In this document: positions 57,872-64,000 of the stretch, one piece after another
Layout: every line of letters starts with the position of its first letter
Position numbering within the stretch: the stretch's first letter is position 1
Origin: Sphingomonas_B tabacisoli
Lineage (GTDB): Bacteria > Pseudomonadota > Alphaproteobacteria > Sphingomonadales > Sphingomonadaceae
Direction of reading: 5' to 3'
Assembly (NCBI RefSeq): GCF_042678385.1
Contig: NZ_JBHUDY010000001.1
Span: 496,001-560,000 of the forward strand
Length of the DNA stretch: 64,000 nucleotides
Translations under genes and position numbers: made by a program
Notes under the pieces: generated by a model
The model's input: the letters and a program-made list of their open reading frames with translations, nothing else
The model's database searches: none
What the model was told of the DNA's origin: nothing

Positions 57872-58693
57872 ATGCGCAAATTCATAGCGATGCTGCTCAC
57901 TGCGGCCTCGCTGGCGACGCCGGCGATGGCCCAGCGTTGGCGCGACGGCGATAGCGGCAGGCAGGCCGCGCCGGAACGAACTGAACGCCAAGAGCACCGT
58001 CAGCAAGGCGGTCAGGATTGGCGCCAGCAGCGGCAGCAGCAGGCTCAGCAGCAGCAACCGGTGCAGCAGCAGCCGCGCCAGGAGTTCCGTCAGGAACAGC
58101 GCCGCGACTGGCAGAGCGGCCGTGCAGATCGGCAAGGCTTCCGACAGGACCGACAAGCTTGGCAGGGCGGTCAGGTTCAGAGTGGTGAACAGTATCGCCG
58201 CGACGACCGCCGTGACTGGCAGCAGAATCGGTCTGCGGACCGCGGAGACTGGCAGCGTAACCGCCAGGATTGGCAGCGCGACCGTTCGCAGGACCGCAAC
58301 AACTGGCAGCGGAATAACAACAACTGGCAGGGCCGCAACGCCTGGCAGAACCGCGACGCCTATCGCTGGAGCAACAACGGAAGCTGGAACCGCGAATGGC
58401 GTCGCGATCCGCGTTACAACTTCCAAGACTGGCGCCAGCGCAACCGCAGTTCGTACCGTTTCCCGCGCTACGTTGCGCCGCGCGGCTGGGGCTACGGCTA
58501 TAACCGCTTCTCGCTGGGCGTGTATCTGAGCGCACCGCTGTTCGCGCAGGATTACTGGATCAACGATCCGTTCGAATACAGCCTGCCGCCGGCCTACGGC
58601 CCCTACCGTTGGGTCCGCTACTATGACGACGCGTTGCTGATCGACATCCGCGACGGGCAGGTCGTCGACGCGATCTACGACTTCTTCTGGTAA
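57872..58693 (+). CDS. Secreted RcnB-like protein with Trp-Gln repeats
   Basis: A 273-residue exported protein with signal peptide MRKFIAMLLTAASLATPAMA. Residues about 25-195 are low-complexity Q/R/N/D/W, with repeated W-Q units (QDWRQQ, RDWQSG, QAWQGG, RDWQQN, GDWQRN, QDWQRD, NNWQRN, NNWQGR). The last about 60 residues are RcnB-like (LPPAYGPYRWVRYYDDALLI and VVDAIYDFFW). RcnB of E. coli is a periplasmic nickel/cobalt homeostasis protein. The start has AGGAGAAAG. A strong terminator follows. Confidence 0.85.
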   Translation: MRKFIAMLLTAASLATPAMAQRWRDGDSGRQAAPERTERQEHRQQGGQDWRQQRQQQAQQQQPVQQQPRQEFRQEQRRDWQSGRADRQGFRQDRQAWQGGQVQSGEQYRRDDRRDWQQNRSADRGDWQRNRQDWQRDRSQDRNNWQRNNNNWQGRNAWQNRDAYRWSNNGSWNREWRRDPRYNFQDWRQRNRSSYRFPRYVAPRGWGYGYNRFSLGVYLSAPLFAQDYWINDPFEYSLPPAYGPYRWVRYYDDALLIDIRDGQVVDAIYDFFW

Positions 58694-58700
58694 GACGCGT

Positions 58701-58732
58701 GGGAGCCGGAGCAATCCGGCTCCCATTTTCTT
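58701..58732 (+). terminator. Rho-independent terminator after the RcnB-like gene
   Basis: GGGAGCCGGA (58701-58710), loop GCAA, TCCGGCTCCC (58715-58724), then ATTTTCTT: a perfect 10-bp stem with a U-rich tail, 7 bases after the stop codon. Confidence 0.93.
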
Positions 58733-58756
58733 GTACCGCTGCTATCCGGTGCGGCG

Positions 58757-59425
58757 ATGAGTCCCGAAGAAATCGCGCTGCAGACTTCCCCGACTCGCGC
58801 CCGGATCGGCGCGGAAACCGGCGTCAGGCTCGCCGCGGCCGGCGTGCCCTCGGTCAAGAGCCCGAACCTCACGCTCTGGTATATCGAGAAGTTCCTGCTC
58901 GAGCCCGACTGCGCCTATCTGATCGAGCAAATCGACCGGAACCGCTACCGGTCGACGACCCTGTCCGACACGCCCGACGATAATTTCCGAACGAGCGAAA
59001 GCGGCAACCTCAACCGCTGGGACGAGCGCATCCGCGCCATCGACCTGCGCATCTGCGGATTGATGGGCATGGACGAGCGACAGGGCGAGACGCTGCAGGG
59101 CCAGCGCTATGCGCCGGGCCAGTATTTCCTGAACCACCATGACTTCTTCCACACGGACCAGGCCTATTGGCCGGATCAGGAAAAAGCGGGCGGCCAGCGC
59201 ACCTGGACCGCGATGATCTATCTGAACCAGCCGGAAGCGGGCGGCGACACCGCGTTTCTGTCCGCCGGCCTCCGCGTTCCGCCGCGCGCGGGCATGCTGC
59301 TGATGTGGAATAACATGGACGCGAACGGCGCGCCCAACATCTATGCCTCGCACGAAGGTTCGAAGGTTGAGGCAGGCGTGAAGTATATCGTGACCAAGTG
59401 GTTCCGCGAGGGATTTTGGTGCTAG
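58757..59425 (+). CDS. Prolyl-4-hydroxylase-like Fe(II)/2-oxoglutarate dioxygenase
   Basis: A 222-residue protein with the P4Hc fold. The iron triad is visible as H and D in LNHHDFFHTD (HxD), with the distal histidine in ASHEGSKVEAGVKYIVTKW and its lysine for 2-oxoglutarate. The segment RTWTAMIYLNQPEAGGDTAF is a strand typical of prolyl hydroxylases. The substrate could be a protein proline or a free amino acid. No signal peptide. It is the third 2-oxoglutarate dioxygenase of this window (with 5957 and 9612). Confidence 0.9.
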   Translation: MSPEEIALQTSPTRARIGAETGVRLAAAGVPSVKSPNLTLWYIEKFLLEPDCAYLIEQIDRNRYRSTTLSDTPDDNFRTSESGNLNRWDERIRAIDLRICGLMGMDERQGETLQGQRYAPGQYFLNHHDFFHTDQAYWPDQEKAGGQRTWTAMIYLNQPEAGGDTAFLSAGLRVPPRAGMLLMWNNMDANGAPNIYASHEGSKVEAGVKYIVTKWFREGFWC

Positions 59426-59452
59426 GGACGTTTCGCCGTCGCCCGCACCCAT

Positions 59453-59536
59453 CCGTCCATCCCGAGCGAAGTCGAGGGACCAACTGCATTAGGGCGTGGA
59501 AGAAGTGCGTGCCTCGACTTCGCTCGGCATGGACGG
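59453..59536. repeat. CCGTCCATCCCGAGCGAAGTCGAGG palindromic repeat
   Basis: The left arm CCGTCCATCCCGAGCGAAGT (from 59453) is inverted in the right arm CGACTTCGCTCGGCATGGAC (ending 59536 as GGACGG), with a 30-base centre. It lies between the convergent dioxygenase and sspB ends. Confidence 0.88.
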
Positions 59537-59566
59537 CTTCCTGAGTGTCGCCTGGTTAGACGCCGC

Positions 59567-60049
59567 CTACTTCTTCCGGCCGAAATCGATGGTGACGACG
59601 TTGGAGCCGTCCTCGGCCGGCGTGACGGTCGGACCGTCATTCTCGGCCGGCTCGTGCGGTTCGGGGCCGCCTTCGTCGCCCTGCGCCTGGAACTGGAGCG
59701 CGAAATTGACCGCCGGATCGACGAAGCCGGTCACGGCGGCGAACGGAATCGAAAGCTTCGCCGGCACCTGGTTGAACGACAGGCCGACCTCGAAATGCTT
59801 CTCGGCGACCTTCAGGTCCCAGAATTTGTTCTGGAGGACGATCGTCATTTCGTCCGGGAAGCGCTCGGTCAGATGCTTGGGCATCTCGACGCCCGGATGC
59901 GCCGTCTTGAAGGTGATGTAGAAATGATGCTCGCCGGGGAGCCCACCCGAACGTTCGACCTCGCCCAGCACGCGGCCGACGACCGCGCGCAGCGCTTCCT
60001 GCACGATTTCGTCGTACGGAATCAGGCTGTCGGGCGGAGTCTCACTCAT
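59567..60049 (-). CDS. sspB: SspB-family protein (ClpXP adaptor)
   Basis: SspB tethers ssrA-tagged proteins to ClpXP for degradation. This 160-residue alpha-type member starts at ATG 60049 (MSETPPDSLIPYDEIVQEAL). The conserved core HHFYITFKTAHPGVEMPKHL, DEMTIVLQNKFWDLKV and FNQVPAKLSIPFAAVTGFVD forms the substrate-binding fold, and the acidic linker leads to the C-terminal VVTIDFGRKK tail that docks on ClpX. It is divergent from hisB. Confidence 0.93.
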   Translation of the reverse strand: MSETPPDSLIPYDEIVQEALRAVVGRVLGEVERSGGLPGEHHFYITFKTAHPGVEMPKHLTERFPDEMTIVLQNKFWDLKVAEKHFEVGLSFNQVPAKLSIPFAAVTGFVDPAVNFALQFQAQGDEGGPEPHEPAENDGPTVTPAEDGSNVVTIDFGRKK

Positions 60050-60126
60050 GCTTTTGACTCGTAACCTTCGGACGGGACGGGTCAAGCCATGTTGCATTGC
60101 GGGACAGTTGTTCGCATGGGAGCGCC

Positions 60127-60720
60127 ATGCGCACGGCCACGGTGAACCGAAACACGGCTGAGACGAAGATCGCCGTAACCGTCAACCTCGACGGGACGGG
60201 AGCATATAATGTCGCCACCGGCATCGGCTTTCTCGATCACATGCTGGAGCAGCTTTCCCGCCATTCGCTGATCGATCTCGACGTCGCCGTGGAAGGCGAC
60301 CTGCATATCGACCAGCACCACACGACCGAGGATTCGGCGCTGGCGATCGGCGATGCGATCTCGAAAGCTTTGGCGGATCGGCGCGGCATTATGCGCTACG
60401 GCACTGCCTATGCGCCGATGGACGAGGCGCTGACGCGCGCCGCCGTCGATATTTCGGGACGGCCGTTCCTGGTCTGGAAGCTGGAATTCACCCAGGAAAA
60501 GCTTGGAGAATGGGACACGGAACTGGTGGAGCACTGGTTCCAGTCGTTCGCCCAGAGCGCGGGGCTGACGCTTCACGTCGAGAATTTCTACGGCCGCAAC
60601 AATCACCACCTGGTCGAAAGCGCGTTCAAGTCACTCGCCCGTGCGCTGCGCCAGGCGGTCGAGATAGATCCGCGCAAGGCCGATGCCGTTCCCAGCACCA
60701 AGGGGACTTTGGGTGGCTGA
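60127..60720 (+). CDS. hisB: Imidazoleglycerol-phosphate dehydratase HisB
   Basis: HisB carries out the sixth step of histidine synthesis, dehydration of imidazole glycerol phosphate. This 197-residue monofunctional form shows the metal-binding DLDVAVEGDLHIDQHHTTED and the second cluster NFYGRNNHHLVESAFKSLAR. The start is ATG 60127 (MRTATVNRNTAETKI). First of the hisBHAFE cluster; its end overlaps hisH by 8 bases. Confidence 0.96.
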   Translation: MRTATVNRNTAETKIAVTVNLDGTGAYNVATGIGFLDHMLEQLSRHSLIDLDVAVEGDLHIDQHHTTEDSALAIGDAISKALADRRGIMRYGTAYAPMDEALTRAAVDISGRPFLVWKLEFTQEKLGEWDTELVEHWFQSFAQSAGLTLHVENFYGRNNHHLVESAFKSLARALRQAVEIDPRKADAVPSTKGTLGG

Positions 60721-61321
60721 GCGAGTCGCGCTGATCGATTACGGCGCGGGCAATCTCCACTCGGTCTGGAACGCGCTGAAAGCGGCGGGCGCGGCGAACG
60801 TTGACGTGACCGCCGATCCGCAGGCGATCCGGACCGCTGATCGCATCGTCCTGCCGGGCGTCGGCGCCTTTGCCGCTGCCATGAATGCACTGTCGGATAT
60901 TCCCGGCATGATTGAAGCCTTGAACGAAACCGTCGTCGAACACGGCCGGCCCTTTCTTGGCGTTTGCGTCGGCATGCAGTTGATGGCGGAAACCGGTGAG
61001 GAGCATGGCAGCACGCCCGGGCTGGGCTGGTGCCGGGGCAGGGTGCGCGCGATCGCGCCGCGCGAGGATTTGAAGGTGCCGCACATGGGCTGGAACGATG
61101 TCCGTCCGACCGGCTTGCACCCGCTGATCGCATCCGGCGAGGCCTATTTCCTGCACGGTTTCGCCTATGAAGGGTCCGACGTGCTCGCCGAGACCGATCA
61201 CGGCGGACCAGTTGCCGCGGCGATCGGGCGGGACAACATGGCCGGGGTGCAATTCCATCCCGAAAAGAGCCAGCGCTACGGCCTCGCTTTGCTCGAACGC
61301 TTTCTGGAGTGGCGGCCATGA
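60713..61321 (+). CDS. hisH: Imidazole glycerol phosphate synthase, glutaminase subunit HisH
   Basis: HisH hydrolyses glutamine to feed ammonia to HisF. The 202-residue class-I glutaminase starts at GTG 60713 (AERVALIDYGAGNLHSVWNA), overlapping hisB. The catalytic triad is present: cysteine in PFLGVCVGMQLM, and histidine and glutamate in VQFHPEKSQRYG. It overlaps hisA by 4 bases (ATGA). Confidence 0.96.
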   Translation: MAERVALIDYGAGNLHSVWNALKAAGAANVDVTADPQAIRTADRIVLPGVGAFAAAMNALSDIPGMIEALNETVVEHGRPFLGVCVGMQLMAETGEEHGSTPGLGWCRGRVRAIAPREDLKVPHMGWNDVRPTGLHPLIASGEAYFLHGFAYEGSDVLAETDHGGPVAAAIGRDNMAGVQFHPEKSQRYGLALLERFLEWRP

Positions 61322-62034
61322 TCGTTTTTCCTGCGATCGACCTGAAAGGCGGGCAGGTGGTGCGGTTGGCCGAGGGCGATATGGCGCGCGCGACCGTCTA
61401 TGCCGACGACCCCGCGGCCCAAGCCGCGCAATTCGGGCAAGCTGGCGCCGAATGGCTCCACGTCGTCGATCTGGACGGCGCCTTTGCCGGATCGAGCGTG
61501 AACGGCGATGCGGTGCGGGCGATCGGCATGACGTTCGAGGGCAAGATTCAGCTTGGCGGCGGCATACGTTCTCGCGCGAGCATCGAACACTGGTTTCGGG
61601 TCGGCATCGACCGTGCGGTAATCGGTACCGCGGCGCTGACCGATCCCGAGTTGGTGAAGGGCGCGGCGCGGGACTTTCCGGGCCGGATCGTCGTCGCCGT
61701 CGATGCCCGGGACGGGATGATCGCGACGCAAGGTTGGGCGGACGTGTCCGATGTGCCGGTGCTCGATCTCGCCCGACGATTCGAGGACGCGGGTGTTGCG
61801 GCGCTGCTGTTCACCGATGTCGGGCGCGACGGGCTGCTCAAGGGCGTCAACGTCGAGGCGACCGCCGCGCTTGCCGACGAACAATTGCTGCCGGTCATCG
61901 CCAGCGGCGGCGTGGCGGGAATCGAAGACATTCGTGCGCTGAAGGACCACGCCAATATCGAAGGCGTGATCACCGGCCGCGCAATTTACGATGGCCGCCT
62001 CGACTTGGCCGAGGCCATTCGGGAAGCGGCATGA
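61318..62034 (+). CDS. hisA: Phosphoribosyl isomerase HisA
   Basis: HisA isomerises ProFAR to PRFAR. A 238-residue TIM barrel beginning MIVFPAIDLKGGQVVRLAEG, the first phosphate-binding strand with the catalytic aspartate (AIDLKGG). The second half has VAVDARDGMIATQGWADVS with the partner aspartate, and SGGVAGIEDI for phosphate binding. The ATGA junctions with hisH and hisF show tight coupling. Confidence 0.96.
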   Translation: MIVFPAIDLKGGQVVRLAEGDMARATVYADDPAAQAAQFGQAGAEWLHVVDLDGAFAGSSVNGDAVRAIGMTFEGKIQLGGGIRSRASIEHWFRVGIDRAVIGTAALTDPELVKGAARDFPGRIVVAVDARDGMIATQGWADVSDVPVLDLARRFEDAGVAALLFTDVGRDGLLKGVNVEATAALADEQLLPVIASGGVAGIEDIRALKDHANIEGVITGRAIYDGRLDLAEAIREAA

Positions 62035-62798
62035 CCGTTCGCGTCCGCGTCATTCCCTGCCTCGATGTGGCCAATGGCCGGGTGGTGAAGGGCGTCAACT
62101 TCGTCGACCTGGCCGACGCCGGCGATCCGGTCGAGCAGGCGCGGGCTTATGACGCTGCCGGAGCGGACGAACTCTGTTTTCTCGACATCACCGCCAGTCA
62201 CGAGGCGCGGGGCACGATGGTCGATGTCGTCCGCCGGACGGCCGAGGTGTGCTTCATGCCGCTGACCGTCGGCGGCGGTGTGCGTTCGGTCGAGGATGCG
62301 CGGGCGCTGCTGCTCGCGGGCGCCGACAAGGTGGCGGTCAACTCCGCCGCCGTCGCACGGCCTGAAGTGGTCGCCGAGATCGCGGACAAGTTCGGCAGCC
62401 AGTGCGTCGTCGCTTCGGTCGATGCGCGGGCGGTCGATCGCGGGCGCTGGGAAGTGTTCACGCATGGCGGGCGGCGGGAAACCGGCATCGATGCGGTTTC
62501 GCACGCCGTACGGTTGGCCGAGCTTGGTGCGGGTGAGCTGCTGGTCACATCGATGGACCGGGATGGCACGCAGGGGGGCTATGACCTCGCGCTGACAAAG
62601 GCGATCGCCGATGCGGTGTCGGTGCCGGTGGTGGCGAGCGGCGGGGTTGGCGAACTTGACCATCTCGTGGAAGGTATACGGGAGGGCCATGCCTCAGCGG
62701 TGCTGGCCGCTTCGATCTTTCATTTCGGGCGCTATACGATCGCCGAGGCGCATAAGGCATTGAAAGAGGGTGGATTTCCGGTGCGAAGCCATGACTGA
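62031..62798 (+). CDS. hisF: Imidazole glycerol phosphate synthase, cyclase subunit HisF
   Basis: HisF makes imidazole glycerol phosphate and AICAR from PRFAR and the ammonia supplied by HisH. The 255-residue TIM barrel has VIPCLDVANGRVVKGVNFVD (catalytic aspartate), LDITASHEARGTM, LTVGGGVRSVEDAR and, in the second half, LVTSMDRDGTQGGYDLAL with the partner aspartate and VASGGVGELDH. It overlaps hisA by 4 and hisE by 8 bases. Confidence 0.96.
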   Translation: MTVRVRVIPCLDVANGRVVKGVNFVDLADAGDPVEQARAYDAAGADELCFLDITASHEARGTMVDVVRRTAEVCFMPLTVGGGVRSVEDARALLLAGADKVAVNSAAVARPEVVAEIADKFGSQCVVASVDARAVDRGRWEVFTHGGRRETGIDAVSHAVRLAELGAGELLVTSMDRDGTQGGYDLALTKAIADAVSVPVVASGGVGELDHLVEGIREGHASAVLAASIFHFGRYTIAEAHKALKEGGFPVRSHD

Positions 62799-63135
62799 CA
62801 ATCGCCTGCTGCGCCTGACCGAGACGATCCGCAGCCGCCGGGGCGCGGACCCCGAAACCTCCTATGTGGCGCGGCTGTTTCACATGGGCCGCGAGCGGAT
62901 CGCGCAGAAGCTCGGCGAGGAAGCGGTGGAAGCAGTGATCGCCGCCGCTACCGGCAATGCCGAGGCCTTGAAGGGCGAGGCGGCGGACCTGGTGTTTCAC
63001 CTCGCGGTGCTGCTCGAAAGCATGGGCCTGAGCTTCGAGGACGTGCTGACCGAGCTCGAACGGCGCGAAGGCGTTTCCGGCCTTGCGGAGAAAGCGGCGC
63101 GGTCGGGCGTTGCTGCTCCTGACAAAGGAGACTGA
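62791..63135 (+). CDS. hisE: Phosphoribosyl-ATP pyrophosphatase HisE
   Basis: HisE removes pyrophosphate from phosphoribosyl-ATP, the second step of histidine synthesis. The 114-residue all-helical protein starts at ATG 62791 (MTDNRLLRLTETIRSRRGAD) and has the metal site QKLGEEAVEAVIAA and EAADLVFHLAVLLE. HisI is not fused and not in this cluster. The start lies 8 bases inside hisF. Confidence 0.95.
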   Translation: MTDNRLLRLTETIRSRRGADPETSYVARLFHMGRERIAQKLGEEAVEAVIAAATGNAEALKGEAADLVFHLAVLLESMGLSFEDVLTELERREGVSGLAEKAARSGVAAPDKGD

Positions 63136-63136
63136 A

Positions 63137-63325
63137 ATGCTGGGCAAAGTGATCGGCGCGCTGGTCGGCGAGGAAATCGGCAAGCGCCACGGGCAGGGCG
63201 GCAAAGGCGCGGTGCTGGGCGTGATCGCGGCGGGCGCCATGCGCCGCCTCGGGCCCCTCGGCCTGGTGCTGGGCGGCGCTTATGTCGCCAAGAAAGCGTA
63301 CGATCGGAGCCGCGAGAAGGCCTGA
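63137..63325 (+). CDS. Small glycine-rich protein after hisE
   Basis: A 62-residue protein from ATG 63137 (MLGKVIGALVGEEIGKRHGQ) with AAAGGAG 6 bases upstream. It is Gly/Ala-rich with a hydrophobic stretch (AVLGVIAAGAMRRLGPLGLVLGG) that may insert in the membrane, then a basic tail (AKKAYDRSREKA). It follows hisE by one base, so it is co-transcribed with the his genes. I do not recognise the family. Confidence 0.7.
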   Translation: MLGKVIGALVGEEIGKRHGQGGKGAVLGVIAAGAMRRLGPLGLVLGGAYVAKKAYDRSREKA

Positions 63326-63363
63326 CGCATTGACGCGAGGGCGACTCCACGCCACGAGCGGCC

Positions 63364-64000
63364 ATGCTTCGCCCGACGACGCTTCTCGCTTCCCGCAACG
63401 ACGATCCGCATAAATTCCGCCGCCGCGGTGTGCTGTTCGTGCTGTCTTCGCCGTCGGGCGCGGGCAAGTCTACCATCTCGCGCATGCTGTTGCAGGCCGA
63501 TCCGCTGCTGCAGATGTCGGTCTCGGCCACGACGCGCGCGATCCGGCCGGGCGAGCAGGACGGTGTCGATTATCATTTCGTCGATCTGCCGCGCTTCAAG
63601 GAAATGGTCGCAGCCGGCGAGTTCCTGGAATGGGCGCACGTCTTCGGTCACCGCTACGGCACGCCGGCCAAGCCGGTCGACGAAATCCTTGCCTCGGGCA
63701 GCGACGTGCTGTTCGACATCGACTGGCAGGGCGCGCAACAGCTTCATCAGCTCGCCGGTGGCGACGTCGTGCGCGTGTTCATCCTGCCGCCCTCGATGGA
63801 GGAGCTGGAGCGCCGTCTTCGCGCGCGCAACACCGACAGCGACGAAGTGATCAACGCCCGCATGGCGCGCGCGGCGAGCGAGATCGGCCACTGGGACGGC
63901 TACGACTATGTGATCGTCAACGACGATGCCGCCAAATGCTTCGAGCAGGTCCGCACCATCCTGCAGGCCGAGCGCCTGAAGCGCAGCCGCCAGACCGGCC
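63364..64000 (+). CDS. gmk: Guanylate kinase (C-terminus cut by window edge)
   Basis: Gmk phosphorylates GMP to GDP. The frame from ATG 63364 (MLRPTTLLASRNDDPHKFRR) is open to the window end with 212 codons, near the usual length, so only a few residues are missing. Present: P-loop FVLSSPSGAGKSTISRML (about 26-43), GMP-binding SVSATTRAIRPGEQDGVDYH and EFLEWAHVFGHRYGTP, and the lid VINARMARAASEIGHWDGYD. The N-terminus is about 15-20 residues longer than short bacterial forms. Confidence 0.96.
   Translation, partial: MLRPTTLLASRNDDPHKFRRRGVLFVLSSPSGAGKSTISRMLLQADPLLQMSVSATTRAIRPGEQDGVDYHFVDLPRFKEMVAAGEFLEWAHVFGHRYGTPAKPVDEILASGSDVLFDIDWQGAQQLHQLAGGDVVRVFILPPSMEELERRLRARNTDSDEVINARMARAASEIGHWDGYDYVIVNDDAAKCFEQVRTILQAERLKRSRQTG

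Overview
This window comes from a high-GC alphaproteobacterium, most likely a Sphingomonas-type member of the Sphingomonadales. Three secreted proteins carry the sphingomonad PEPxxWA-CTERM sorting signal (VPEPSTWAM, VPEPASWAM, VPEPSSWAL). Other support comes from the SspB adaptor, ScfR-type regulator, UrcA and RcnB-like proteins, and the dense short palindromic repeats seen in this group. The two edges cut clpB (left) and gmk (right). I found no rRNA, tRNA, CRISPR array, transposase, integrase or prophage gene. No stretch over 300 bases lacks a gene.

Layout: 1-9.6 kb holds clpB, a CinA-like protein with a glycosyltransferase, a Crp regulator with two small proteins, a secreted DUF5694 protein, a PKHD hydroxylase, a PhzF-family enzyme, an MFS exporter and an SDR. 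9.6-17.3 kb has a TauD-like dioxygenase divergent from a sulfotransferase-like protein, a lipoprotein, and divergent M28 and M16 peptidases. 17.4-21.7 kb is the suf Fe-S operon (Rrf2 regulator, sufB, a small unknown ORF, sufC, sufD). 21.9-26.8 kb has a 3-hydroxyacyl-CoA dehydrogenase, the ergothioneine genes egtB-egtD followed by a VanX-like dipeptidase, and a cobalamin adenosyltransferase with a HIG1-like membrane protein. 26.8-34.9 kb holds gluQ, an HNH protein, DUF3035-lspA-ileS, a GT4 glycosyltransferase and a GDPD. 35.0-38.4 kb is an ECF sigma/anti-sigma/fasciclin module, a LysR regulator and UrcA.

38.5-45.8 kb is a cell-surface region: PEP-CTERM proteins, an L,D-transpeptidase, a TPR-sulfotransferase, a beta-helix RTX protein and a 26-residue membrane peptide. 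45.9-50.2 kb is the glyoxylate-shunt locus: an ScfR/RamB-like regulator divergent from aceA, followed by an MHS-family transporter. 50.2-53.5 kb has an AbrB/Doc toxin-antitoxin pair, in which doc carries an internal amber codon, then clpA and DUF1192. 53.6-59.4 kb holds a quinone reductase, a GST, an LpxH-like phosphoesterase coupled to a glycosyltransferase, an orphan [2Fe-2S] subunit, a Trp/Gln-rich RcnB-like protein and a prolyl-hydroxylase-like protein. 59.6-64 kb has sspB divergent from hisB-hisH-hisA-hisF-hisE, a small protein and gmk.

The most unusual theme is that short palindromic repeats of at least ten sequence types sit not only between genes but also in frame inside genes expected to be essential. 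One family is translated inside SufC and at the C-terminus of the Suf regulator in the same operon. A second, unrelated family is translated inside isoleucyl-tRNA synthetase. Elsewhere the repeats appear to supply the stop codon of ileS and the ribosome-binding sites of lspA and sufD. This resembles in principle the protein-invading palindromic elements of Rickettsia, but the sequences and hosts differ. All calls are by eye from the sequence; no database search was run.
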